A stretch of DNA of 18,507 nt from assembly GCA_002803225.1 (NCBI GenBank), contig NXFV01001064.1, forward strand, positions 1 through 18,507, given 5' to 3'. The position numbers and the translations under genes were made by a program. The stretch comes from Gamarada debralockiae. Taxonomy: Eukaryota > Ascomycota > Leotiomycetes > Helotiales > Hyphodiscaceae. Each line of letters begins with the position of its first letter. Position 1 is the stretch's first letter. Under the pieces are notes generated by a model. It had not been told where the DNA came from and did not search any database. It worked only from the letters and a program-made list of their open reading frames with translations. This document shows, one piece after another, positions 8,423 to 18,272 of the stretch.

Positions 8423-9325
8423 TTAGCAAAGTCACTTGGGCGGCCTAGCCTGATTTGATATGAACAGGCTGGATACATGTCGAATCAGACGATATTGTGT
8501 GGTAAAATCATGTATTCATAGATATCTAAGGAGGGAAGAAAAGGTAGGGTTGCCAGAACCCGAGATATGTGTACACAACTGTTGCCATAGCAACCAGCTC
8601 ATCTGACAATACAATTAATTTGACCTAATTGCCTACAAATGCTACTTATAAAGTTTAAAATACATAATTATTTCTTGCTGCAGTATAGCATTATTAGTAT
8701 CAGCAATGCCATCCTCGGCAAGTATAGCGCGAAACATGCCCCGCGTTTGCTTTGTGAATCGAGCGGCCCGTAAGGCCATGTTATCTGCTGCAAAGGCCAT
8801 ATCACGAGAGAAAGGGAAGTAATGATGGTGGTGACAGAATCGAAAAGCATCATAAACTACTATTTACAGAGATCTTCTAGAACCTTTCATACGTTTTAGT
8901 AGGGATGCAAAGAGTAAGCGATCAAAACTCCACGACGAGTGTGGAGTTTTTCGCCAAGAGTGCTGCCTCGAGAGCGGAGAGTGAGGTGAGCAGGAGGCGA
9001 GGCTGTGCACGCAGGGTAAGGCCGATAATTGATTGACTTGAATACAAAGTCGGTGTCTCCACAAGCTTTACCCCCGTAAGTTTGAAAGGGTCTAAACCAT
9101 TCACGGAGCAAACCTAGTCTATAGTAAAGCTCTTACCAAGAAGCCCGTATTACTGCGGCGGCTCTGCGTACCGGTAAGGATTGCTATTCTGAGAGTGTGC
9201 GCTGCTTTTTTGGGTTTAGCGTCTCCACTTCAGGTATGGCCACCTACCTCAGATGGCAATGGCTTCAAGTCGATTGTTTTCTGCATCGCGCAATTAGCAA
9301 ATCTACTGTACCTATTCGACAACAA
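8423..9325. other. Spacer upstream of the HET-domain gene
   Basis: No gene is supported. Three overlapping minus-strand ORFs in about 8864-9111 share the same DNA in different frames and show no motif. A perfect 10-bp inverted repeat lies at 8924-8950. The right end should include the promoter of the HET gene. An upstream in-frame extension of that gene to 9197 lacks conserved features. Confidence 0.4.
8924..8950. repeat. Perfect 10-bp inverted repeat with 7-nt loop
   Basis: AAAACTCCAC (8924-8933) and its exact reverse complement GTGGAGTTTT (8941-8950) flank GACGAGT. Read on the plus strand it is a hairpin followed by a T run, which in bacteria would resemble a terminator; in a fungal genome it is more likely a binding palindrome or the remnant of a small element. 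Confidence 0.8.
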
Positions 9326-11560
9326 ATGGACAGTTTATGTCTTCCGTGTAAAACCTTCATAGAAGGTCCGAGGACGGCCGCACCTGGTTCCATTATACGA
9401 TACCTCCATCACCCGAATATTTTCGCCTTCAAGCTCGCTGCCGAGAATGGGTGCCTTCTGTGTAAAACCGTCTGGGAATCATTGACCGAGAATGAAAAAG
9501 CTCAAATTTACCCTTACCATACCTGGTCCTTAAATGGAATCTCCTACGACCGGCGTGCGACATGGCTGCCAATGATTTTCGTGGCGTACTTAGAGTATGG
9601 CATTGTGTTTTGGCTACCGATAGCGGTGATGAAAGAAGATGATCTATTGCCAGAGGCCCAACGCCCTATACTGTCAGATCCGTCTCGCCTTCGTAAGACA
9701 ATTTTTTTCGAGTCAGCTGAAGGTATGTGAATATCGAAACGTCCCTAGCGTTTAGATATAGCTTTGCTTAAATAATTCATAGACAGCAGATTAAGACCAT
9801 ATGCCCGATGTAAGCTGTCGAGCAGCACCGGCGGGAAGACAAGCCTGGATCTCTCGCTCGGATGGATCAGAAACTGCGCTCAGAATCATTCCTTGTGTAA
9901 TTTCGAAGGCACATTGAAACGACAGCTTCCAACTCGCCTAATAAGTACTGGGATGTCTGAATCAATCTCAGCACGACTATGCCACTCCAGAGATCTCCCG
10001 CCACAAACTCAGTACATCACTCTCAGCCATCGATGGGGAATTCAAAATATGGTTACTCTCACCAGTAAGAATGTCAATAAATTGGTCAAGGAAATCGAGG
10101 TTAGCGACCTCCCTAAGACGTTTCAGGACGCTATCGCTTTTACAAGAGCTAGTCGCATAGGATATCTCTGGATTGACTCGCTCTGCATTATTCAAGATTC
10201 TGAGGAAGACTGGCACTTTGAATCTACGTCAATGGCTTCAATTTATTCTAATGCATGGTGCAACATAGCTGCCGATGGAGCGATTGGTGATCGAACGGGC
10301 TGCTTTTTCAGTAGAGATACTGAACGCGTGCAGCCAGCTATCATAAAAATACCGACACAAGCTCTGCTGAACAAAATATCTTCGACTGTGTCTCGCTTTT
10401 TGCGGCGTGGGAATTCTTCATATTCTTTCACAGGTCCACTATTTGTCGGAGGTACATACATGGTTGTGGAAGCTCAACTTTGGAGGAGTAATATCGAGAT
10501 CTCTGTGCTCGCCCAGCGGGCTTGGGTCTTGCAAGAGCGTTTCTTGGCTAAACGGGTTATTCATTTTACTGAGACCCAAATTTTCTTTGAGTGCTGCCAA
10601 TTTCAAGCCTGCGAGGCTTATCAGGAGGGCCTGCCCAAATGTCTAGTTGGAGGAGCTTTCAGCAGCGCACCGAATGTCAAGGCTTTGTTTGCCAAGCATC
10701 AAATTCAGGCCGCAAGCGATGACAGAGAGTTGTTGTCGGCATTCCGCGCTTGGGATATGATCGTTCGTATATATTCTCAATGCGGCCTCACTTACGACAA
10801 AGACAAATTGGTTGCGCTCTCTGGTCTTGCGCAGAATATGAAACCGTCATTCAATTGCAAATACTTGGCAGGCCTTTGGTCAGAGGATCTAGAAAGGCAA
10901 CTCTTTTGGCGAAGCTCTGGTAATGCCTATCGACCAGACACATACGTTTCGCCGACCTGGTCTTGGGCTTCTATCAAAGGCCTCGTATCTTTTGGTTCAA
11001 CATATCCAAGCAAAGTTCATATTGCCCATGGCGGATCTCTTAATGTTTGGGAACACATGTGCAAAATTCAAGACATAAACATAGAGACAGTTGATGGGAA
11101 CGAGATGGGCTTGGTAGTTAGCGGCTATCTACGCCTTGTTGGGAGGTTCATTCCAGTCAATTTTTCTACACTTTCGTATGCTGTCGGATCTTGCCAGATC
11201 AATATGCCTCCTCGAGATAATTTCCATGGTGGAAGCGCTTTTCATGTCCGCTTTTTGAAAGTGTCTTTCTATCAAGACATCACAGATGAGCGACTAGAAG
11301 GCATGTATTATTGTGTTCCCATGCTTTACGCAATAAACACACGGTTATCGTTCTTAATAGTCTATGGTTTTGTCTTGAAGAGGAACAGGGAAGCGAAGGG
11401 TGAATTCCAACGGGTCGGTATCTTTGTAGGAGACATCCATAGTGCTGATGGTGCTTATTTCTTTACTAAATCCAGCGAGAATGAAAGGAGAGCACTCACC
11501 CAGGATCTGTACGAGGAGTATCACGCAGAGACAGACACTTATACCTTCAAGATTATTTGA
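9326..11560 (+). CDS. HET-domain (heterokaryon incompatibility) protein
   Basis: Two exons (9326-9722 and 9783-11560) separated by a 60-nt phase-1 intron (GTATGT...TTCATAG) encode 724 residues. Residues 1-60 have the usual N-terminal part of this family, with CLPC, HHPNIFAF and NGCLLCKTVW (two CxxC-type pairs). After the junction TSLDLSLGWIRNC and PTRLI lead into the HET domain at about 209-360. Its conserved blocks are YITLSHRWG (210-218), LPKTFQDAI (242-250), GYLWIDSLCIIQDSEEDW (259-276) and MASIYSNAWCNIAADG (283-298). Further on are RAWVLQERFLAKRVIHF and PTWSWAS, also typical. HET proteins act in non-self recognition and can trigger cell death on hyphal fusion between incompatible strains; related domains show TIR-like folds. 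No NLR or ankyrin part is attached. The C-terminal half (about 520-724) is not recognised. Start chosen at 9326 because MDSLCLPC fits the family; ATGs at 9236 and further upstream are alternatives. Partner and specificity are unknown. Confidence 0.92.
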
Positions 11561-12293
11561 CAAGGGTTTGACGAAGGAGATGACTTGTCTTCCTCATTAC
11601 AATTCCTCAGCCAATTTCACGACCTCAGGTTGGAGGAACTAGATAATTAAATTCAAAACACTATTTGAAGAGATAGCCACATGTAAAATCAAAGTTATTC
11701 TCGACCACTGTTAGTTTAGTGAAGAGGGTGGTATTGGTCAAATGTAGTCAGCAACGGCTAAACACCGCGGCCGTGTGCACCTGGATCTTGCGTTCAGGGG
11801 GATAGTACGTGTTTGCGAACCAACACACGAAGACTGCGCAATTCAGCTTTTTAATGAAGGATTACTTAAGAGACCATCCGGAGAGTAAATAATTCTTAGT
11901 CACACCATCTAGTTTCTATACGCTATCTGGTTTCTATACTCCAAATTATTTCTATACAGTAACAAGATTCTGGAAAATAATTAGGTTCTACTACGAGTAA
12001 ATTTGTCAAGAGGCACTAGTTCTTATAATACTATAAGACGTAGTGAAACCTTTTAATTGATTTGGATAAGACAGCAAGTTCTTCAGAGTCCTGCGACAAA
12101 GTAATAAGCAGATCATCCTATCCCTAAGTGGCGGAAGACGACGCGAGTTCATTTATCGCTAGTTCGTTGATCCTTAGGACAATCGTCGCATGAAAACAGC
12201 GACTATACCCGCTAGATTCGCCGATCATGGCCCCGGAACACAGCGTTTAGCTGTAATCAACGGCAAGGAGTAGGTCTAGCTCGTCCTCGTACG
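11561..12293. other. Spacer downstream of the HET gene
   Basis: No gene is supported. It holds the HET 3' flank, an 18-bp-spaced 9-mer repeat at 11913-11957 and AT-rich DNA. At the right edge (12247-12293) an alternative frame of the tentative minus-strand gene continues to a TAA. Confidence 0.4.
11913..11957. repeat. Three TTTCTATAC 9-mers at exact 18-bp spacing
   Basis: TTTCTATAC occurs at 11913, 11931 and 11949. The 9 bp between copies are not conserved. This is either a decayed 18-bp tandem repeat or spaced protein-binding sites in the 3' flank of the HET gene. Confidence 0.75.
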
Positions 12294-13015
12294 CTATGGT
12301 AAAATCGTTACCGCCTTTACTACCATGGCCACTACTGTAAGATGCCATCAGCTCAGCAGCGATCGGAAGGCAGAAAGCTTACTCCCCACCAGATCCACCA
12401 TGGCCGCCATTCTGTGACAATTTATGTTAGCTCTTGGTGGAGAAAAATTACTCATAAATGATGGCGCATAAAGCGTTTTGAAGGAGAAAGGAGGCCTTAG
12501 ACCTGGGACCTTGTTGTGCGAGCGAGAAATGCTGTTGGATCCAAGTCATGACCGACCTGGGAATCGAAGGTATTCGATAAGCCTTGTTGCGAGGAGAGAC
12601 AAGAGAGCTGATTAAGTTTAGTTGCAGCTGTTGGAATTTGAACTTAAGCTTGTCGTCTGACCATCCCATATTTTCGTCTGTCCATCCTATATTGTCGTCC
12701 TGATTCACAAAGCAATTGGCCGACAGGCCGTTGATCGATCTTTCAAATGAGTTCGCATTCATTACTATAGGTACACTGTCTGAGAGCTGGTATTGGGTAA
12801 CCCTTTTCTTCCGCCTCCCGAGCTAGATGTTGCGCTTTCTCATCATGTGACGGTCTTTGAGAGAAGTCGAGGTAAACTGATGATGAAACCAAGACCCAAA
12901 ATATTGCCTCAATACGCTTTAAAGACTGGACTATCTGAGTTCCCCGTGCTGCTGGAGTAAGGCGGTTAGGAAAGAGAACGATTGTTCTCGAAAGTTCACC
13001 TGACCCAAAAAGCAT
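12294..13015 (-). CDS. Tentative multi-exon hypothetical gene with GW heptad repeats
   Basis: Two minus-strand ORFs overlap out of frame (13015-12743 and 12762-12448). One consistent splice model is 13015-13000, 12951-12878, 12822-12452, 12411-12383 and 12334-12294 (176 residues), with introns at 12952-12999 (GTGAAC...CTCCAG, branch CTAAC), 12823-12877 (weak donor GTTTAC), 12412-12451 (only 40 nt) and 12335-12382 (GTAAGC...CTTACAG). The last intron is the best supported signal. The middle exon encodes three seven-residue units: DDNIGWT, DENMGWS and a degenerate DDKLKFK. In the last two exons a different frame reads NGGHGGSGG, then DSGHGSKGGND and YEDELDLLLAVDYS to a TAA at 12247. It looks very protein-like but does not fit the upstream phase. 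I do not recognise a family. The locus may be a decayed gene with one or two frameshifts. Confidence 0.3.
12653..12700. repeat. 21-bp imperfect tandem repeat, coding for a GW heptad
   Basis: Units start at 12653, 12674 and (degenerate) 12695. The first two agree at 18 of 21 positions. On the minus strand each unit encodes seven residues of the D-x-N-x-G-W-T/S type. Period 21 keeps the reading frame, which favours a coding origin. Confidence 0.7.
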
Positions 13016-13161
13016 ATCGTTACTTCACCACTCCATATCAAATTTCGAGAAGATCGAGCTTTGATAACTGTTTTACTCTTTGTTATTACTTAATATTATG
13101 TACAGTTAAACCTAGCTCATCATTAAAATTTGTTCCGTAGTTTTCATTCCTCAACAGAATC

Positions 13162-15009
13162 TCAGCATGTGTACTCGAGATCAAACGTCACCGACGGGAT
13201 CCCAGAAAAGTTCGCTGGGACAGCATACGTGATGTTGTAATAAATATGGTCGTAAATCGTGCCACCATAAACAGTCGGCTGCAGTTCTAGTCCCGGTGCA
13301 GACACACTTGCGCTCAAGCAAGGCAAGGTGGAGAATCCATCCACGACATTCCCAGCCAGATTCCATGCTGGTGGGATATTACTTAGCAAGAACTGGAAGC
13401 TGTCTGTTCCGGCTTGAGTAGTGTTGGGATATGAAACTTCTAGCTTGTTCTTGCTAGCTACAGCGGTAATGGTCGTGGCAGTGGGGTACAAGCTGAAGAA
13501 CCCATTGTATGGGAATGGCTTGTGATCCGCATCCGCAGCCCAGTGGACGATAGCTGGAACAAATTGTCCGCTCCGTGCCACTTCCTCAGCTAGTTCTTCG
13601 CCGCCGATCATGAGTTTTTGACTCATCCAGGACGTAGCGGTCCTGATGGTATCGTTGTAAAGATCTTGGCGGATAGTCTTGTTCAGGAGACGCTCCTCGG
13701 TAGTGGTAGGAGGGCTGGTGAGAGCCTTGAGAGTAGCATTGGAGATGTTTTCGTCCACCGTCGAGATGAGCAATGCAAAAGCGGCACCCTGCGTTGCATC
13801 GTACAGCAAGTCAAGCTCCAGCTTATTTGGCTCCGGCGCTTTCTCATACCCCAGAAGTCCCCAGAACCAAAGTGGCAGCGTGGCGCTGTGCTGTGTCATA
13901 TCTCTACTATTCGCACGATCATACGGCCCTACAAAGTTTCCAAGATACCCATTATAGTGCTCTGCAATATCCTGCCACATCTCCTTCAACAGAAACGGTG
14001 AATTCACAGTCATCGTGTAATTCTTGGGGCCATACTTGATATTCGCGGCAAGTGCCCAAACATCCATTCCATAATACGTTGGCGCATTGTACTCGGTGAA
14101 CGTATTTGGACCCGCTTTGAAGAGCTCTGTAATTTCCGTTCCTTGGGTATTAGCGTAGTCGATCAACGTTTGGTTGCCAGTGCGATATCCGGTCCATCCA
14201 ACGGTCAGGGCTCGCATCAATGCTGGGTTGGTGTAGCCAGTCACCAAATTGTCACCGTCTGTTCCGTTACGGCGCATGGCACCTACGGCTTGGACTTCCA
14301 TGGCAGTGATTATTTGGTTAGTGAGATTTTCGCCAATCAGATCTGGGAACTCTTCGACAATTTGAACAAGTTGGGTGCCAATGAATTCTCGCCAGTTGGG
14401 GTCGTATGTGTTCTGAGAATCGGTTAGTGGGTAACCTGAGGAATGGGAATGAAGTGACTTACGTAAATTGAAGGTGGGTAGAGTTCAGAGTCTGGGGTGG
14501 GTGTGGGTTCTGAACGTGAATTTAGCAAAGCGTGATATGCAAGTTGGCAGGACGACTTACCGTCAGGTGACAACTTCCAAGTCCCATACCAAGCAGAGTC
14601 GTACGAATCCGTCTGCTGGGCTGCAAGACTATATGCTGCCTTTCAGAAAAGAGAATTTGGGTGAGAGGGATATTGCCTTACACTGCGGCCAACGCATCTT
14701 TCGCATTCTGCAAATCTGTACCTTCGTTCCGGTACAAGAGACCGGCGACATACCAAGCCGTGAAGCGGATGCTCCATGGTCCAGTATCGGGATAGACGAT
14801 GTATTTGTACGACTGGTCAAACCTTGGATCGTTGATGCTCATAGCATAGTCGAAGAGATCTTGAGCAGCTGCAAGGTATGTTAGTAATGCTTGCCAGAGA
14901 GGAACATCCGAGCAGACTAACATGCAGAGAGCTTCGATTTCGATGATGCTGCAGACACCAAGACACAGCAAATTGCCAATGTGGCCTGAACGAGGATTTG
15001 GAGACGCAT
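13162..15009 (-). CDS. Secreted protein, five exons, uncharacterised fungal family (helical-barrel type suspected)
   Basis: Exons 15009-14922, 14868-14684, 14639-14561, 14509-14463 and 14412-13162 join in frame to 549 residues. The introns are 44-53 nt: GTTAGT...TTGCAG, GTGTAA...CTGAAAG, GTAAGT...TTCAG and GTAAGT...CTCAG. Residues 1-20 are a signal peptide (MRLQILVQATLAICCVLVSA). Conserved-looking blocks are DTGPWSIRFTAWYVAGLLYR, SAWYGTWKLSPDG, YDPNWREFIGTQL, NGTDGDNLVTGYTNPALMR, FTEYNAPTYYGMDVWALA and GPYDRANSRDM. I recall these from a widespread ascomycete family of secreted proteins with alpha/alpha-toroid character (six-hairpin glycosidase-like), but no reaction is established that I can name, and I assign none. 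Trp/Tyr-rich blocks and the acidic EYN and GPYDR motifs would fit a sugar-binding cleft. Many N-glycosylation sites (NGT, NQT, NYT, NAT, NTT, NIT, NFS) support export. No membrane anchor is seen. It is divergent from the sugar transporter at 15848, hinting at joint nutrient use. The second intron is the least certain, because of overlapping GT choices. Confidence 0.8.
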
Positions 15010-15847
15010 TTTGCTAAGTACAATAGCAGAATGGAGATACTGAAGAGCGCACCAGAAACATGTCTTCATTGAAAAGTACATATACCCGTCTACGGTGCAC
15101 TACCCCACTGGTCACTGTGGATCTGCTGCCGACAGGTGGAAGAACGGCCATTTTACCCGGTATTTTGGAAACGATCAATACTATAGCTTTAGACCTGCTG
15201 TGCCTAGATAGGTCCGAAATTGGGGCTAGTCTTGTAGGCCCCGTCAAATATTCCAGTTGCTTGCATCCAAGGTCATCATGAGAGAAAGTCACGCGTTGGC
15301 GGTTGGTCATGCAGGCCCTTGAAAGTTACCCCGCATGCGAAAACCTTCGCCAGGAATGCCCCTGACGCGAAATATTGCCCCGAAGCAAGTTGATCTAACT
15401 TGTTTTCTGTGGTGCGTCCAACGGCGAAGTGGACGGAGAACCGGTGAAAGTCGGTGAAGATACGAGAATCTTCCCCACTTTCGGTATCGTAGAGACTTGT
15501 CACCCCTCTATCTTCACAACCTCGGGCGAGCGAGGCGCAGAAGCAAGAAGCTTGCTTGAAATTTTGGCACACTATTTGTGACATCGCAATCAGTATTCTC
15601 GCTACTCCACCATGGAGCCGATGTGGACTTGGGATGTACCCTGCCCCAGTGGTAACGTCGTACCCGCCCCAATGAGGCACACTACGCAACTTCCAGCAAT
15701 GAGCTCGAAATACCTTATCTTCACCGAGATCTGTTGAGGCAGGCTACAGGCTAGATATATAGGAAGAGTTCACTTGGATTACTCTCTGCGTCCCTTCGTC
15801 TCGTCCTCGATTCAGTAGCAATAGCATCCCGAATCTTGTGAATCACC
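15010..15847. promoter_or_regulatory. Shared intergenic region of the divergent secreted-protein / transporter pair
   Basis: 838 bp separate the two start codons. A TATA-like AGATATATAGG at about 15752-15762 and a pyrimidine-rich stretch (CCCTTCGTCTCGTCCTC, about 15791-15807) precede the transporter ATG. CGG-AGAA-CCG at 15434-15443 is a CGG/CCG palindrome of the kind bound by Zn2Cys6 regulators, though a 4-bp gap is not a spacing I can tie to a named factor. GGTGAA is repeated just after it. A 137-codon minus ORF (15689-15276) has no ATG start and no motif and is not called. Co-regulation is inferred from layout. Confidence 0.45.
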
Positions 15848-17628
15848 ATGTCTTTTGTCTCACATCCAATCACCATGGACCAGGCCATGGCCAATCCAAG
15901 TCGTAAGACCGGCTTTGGAAACCATGGGCTCATTTGGCTGAACGTAATTCTGTCAATCGCTCAAATATCTAGTTATGCTACTGGATATGATGGGTCAATG
16001 ATGAGTAGGTCAAGAACTCGAGCAAGGATAGAGCAGAAATGGCTGACGTTGATAGATGGACTGCAGTCCCTCACCACTTGGCAAGACTACTTCAATAATC
16101 CTTCCCCGGGAACACTGGGACTGTGAGTGGATACGTGACTTCTATGAGACTTCAGAAGAGAGGTTGACTTGAGAAGACTCAATGCAATCCAGAATATTGG
16201 TCAATTGGTAGCTCTTCCATTTTGCGCAATTGCATGTGATAGATTCGGGCGTGTAGCGATACTGGAGCTGGGAGCATTCATAATACTCGTGGGAACGGCT
16301 CTGCAGGGAGCAGCCCAGAACAGTTACTAGTCCCAGACCGCAATTCATGGATATCTGCTGACCCAAGTAGCTAGAATGTTTATCACAGCCCGTGGTATAA
16401 TTGGACTTGGACTTGCTTTCAATATCACGGCAGCACCACTTCTTCTCTTGGAATTGGCGTACCCCACTCAGCGGGCGCCGATGGTCAGCGTTTACAACGC
16501 GCTGTGGAATCTCGGCGCGATTGCTGCTGCTTGGATCACATACGGGACTTTCAGAATCAACAATAATTGGGCATGGAGAATTCCTTCTGTTCTACAGGCA
16601 CTTGCCAGCGTCATTCAAATTTTGTCGTGCTTCTTCCTCGTTGAGTCGCCGCGATGGCTTGTCTCACGAGGCAAGGACGAGAAAGCGCGCGATGTCATCA
16701 CCAAGTACCATGCCGACGGAAACTCGGATGATCCCATCGTTGACCTTGAGATGGAGGAGATCCGAAGAGCGCTCGACTTCGAGCTGGAGATCTCTGCTAG
16801 TACCTCATACTTGGCGTTCTTCAAGACCAAAGGTAATCGACACCGCTTCTTCATCATCCTGGCAGTGGGATTTTTCTCGCAATGGAGTGGGAACGGATTG
16901 ACTTCTTACTATCTCACCTTGATTCTAGACTCCATTGGGTATAAAACGGAAGAAACGCAGACACTGTTAAATGGCATTCTGCAAATCTGGGGTCTCGTCA
17001 CCAGTGTCTTCTTTGCCATGATCGTGAACAAATTCGGACGGAGAACTTTGTTTCTGACATCGACCATCTGCATGCTTGCGACATATATTGCCTGGACCGC
17101 GCTGGAAGCGACATACGAAATATCCACGAATTTGAAGGGGTCAGGAGATCCGAATGTTGCGAGAGGGGTCCTTGCGATCATCTTCTTGTATAACCTGGCT
17201 TTCAATATTGGCTGGACTCCTTTGCAAGTCACGTATGTCATCGAGATTTTGCCTTATCATCTTCGAGCAAAGGGTCTGGTGCTATATAACCTTTTTGTCG
17301 CATGCGCTCTTATCTTCAACCAGTACGCAAATCCAATTGGTGTTACGAACATTGGCTGGAAATGTAAGAAGCCTCCGCCGAGCCACCACTCACTGACTCA
17401 CCTGACTGATCGCTTGCAGATTATATCGTCTACGACGCTTGGCTCGCTGTCGAAGTGGTTGTTGTCTACTTCTTATTTATTGAGACTGGAAAGGCATCGT
17501 TGGAGCAAACTGCGGCGATATTGGATGGGGCTGCGGTGCAAGACAAGTTGGAGAATGAGGTGGCCAGAGCTACGACGCGTGAGAAAGATGGAAAGATCAC
17601 GACAAGCCCTGTGATGAGGGAGAGCTAA
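15848..17628 (+). CDS. MFS sugar transporter, lactose-permease type
   Basis: Five exons (15848-16004, 16056-16122, 16177-16322, 16371-17363, 17420-17628) encode 523 residues. The introns are 51, 54, 48 and 56 nt with GT-AG ends and CTGAC-like branch sites. The in-frame TAG at about 16328 lies inside the third intron, so the gene is intact. It belongs to the sugar porter group of the major facilitator superfamily and should sit in the plasma membrane with about 12 segments, importing a sugar by proton symport. Signatures: GYDGSMMNGLQSL after the first segment, NNPSPGTLGLLNAIQNIGQL, DRFGR after segment 2, ARGIIGLGLAF, PESPR-like VESPRWLVSRGKDEKA, NKFGRRTLF, VIEILPYHLRAKG and the tail ETGKASLEQTAAILDG. 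These are the marks of fungal lactose permease/hexose transporter-like proteins; the actual sugar cannot be read. The N-terminal tail is short (about 30 residues) and the C-terminal tail is polar. It is divergent from the secreted protein at 13162-15009. Confidence 0.93.
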
Positions 17629-17960
17629 TGCACGCGAGATTTATGCTTGGGAAGATGATCAAAGTAACTTTTAATCGCCCAGTTTAATTGAACAATGCAG
17701 ATTTGGGCATCCGCTTTAGTGAAAATTGATTCGCACGGACAAAAAAGAAACCTTCCAGATCCGCGCCTCCCCCAATGTCAACTATTCAATTCCCTCGATG
17801 CATCTTTACTGATGCAGCCAGTGAATAGTTCAATAAGTTTGACGATTGTAAATTTCTTACTCTCATCATGTTGGTTTGGCGCTGGATGGACTCTCTGATC
17901 AGCTACTTTGATTTCAGAAGCCGCATTAGCAATCATTCGATCAAACCGAGTCATCCGAAT
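17629..17960. other. 3' flank of the transporter gene
   Basis: No gene is supported. A 67-codon plus ORF (17695-17898) shows no motif. It is convergent spacer between the transporter and the small minus-strand gene. Confidence 0.4.
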
Positions 17961-18272
17961 CTACCTTAGGGTACGAATCTCAGGCTTGATGGCAACGGCG
18001 CGCTTGATAGTGGCTGAAATTGTGTGAGCGATACAAACCCGACGGGGCTTACTAGCTTTAGTGGGCTTGGCTACTCTCGTTTCCTTCTTGGTACGATATG
18101 TGGGAGCTCCTGGGCGGTGATCCGTAATCGGCCAGTCAATTTGAGTGACTGAAAACTTACCGACAGTGGCCTGCTTTTTCTGCCTTCCTTGGCTCTGATC
18201 ATCCGGGCTGCGCCGCTGCGATGCGTCCTTGTCTTCGAATAAATCCGCGTCGTCTCTCCATTGTGGCCTCAT
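17961..18272 (-). CDS. Small basic hypothetical protein
   Basis: From the first true ATG (18272) the frame runs 103 codons to TAG at 17961-17963. The N-terminal part is charged and polar (WRDDADLFEDKDASQRRSPD). The C-terminal part is strongly basic (YRTKKETRVAKPTKASKPRR). A good donor GTAAGT at 18160 with a CCCAG acceptor at 18110 would remove 51 nt (17 codons) without changing the frame, giving ATVGAPTYRTKK. A second GTAAGC...TTTCAG pair further on would remove another 39 nt, also in frame. No domain is recognised. Nuclear or nucleic-acid-binding roles would fit the composition but are not shown. The right neighbour lies outside the window. Confidence 0.35.
   Translation of the reverse strand: MRPQWRDDADLFEDKDASQRRSPDDQSQGRQKKQATVGKFSVTQIDWPITDHRPGAPTYRTKKETRVAKPTKASKPRRVCIAHTISATIKRAVAIKPEIRTLR

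Noticed and set aside
15434..15443. CGG-N4-CCG palindrome as a defined Zn2Cys6 site
   Set aside because: The palindrome is real but the 4-bp gap matches no factor I can name, and such sites are common by chance; kept only as a remark on the promoter region.
15276..15689. 137-codon minus-strand ORF in the divergent promoter
   Set aside because: It has no ATG start, no recognisable motif, and occupies the expected promoter region of two genes.
16323..16370. In-frame TAG in the transporter, suggesting a pseudogene
   Set aside because: The stop lies inside a 48-nt segment with GTTACT donor, GCTGAC branch and AAGTAG acceptor; removing it restores the conserved MFS sequence, so it is an intron.
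17961..18112. Resemblance of RTKK...KASKPRR and VAIKPEIR to the histone H3 N-terminal region
   Set aside because: Spacing between the two patches is about ten residues too short, the conserved H3 residues between them are absent, and nothing of the histone fold follows. Probably chance in a basic sequence.
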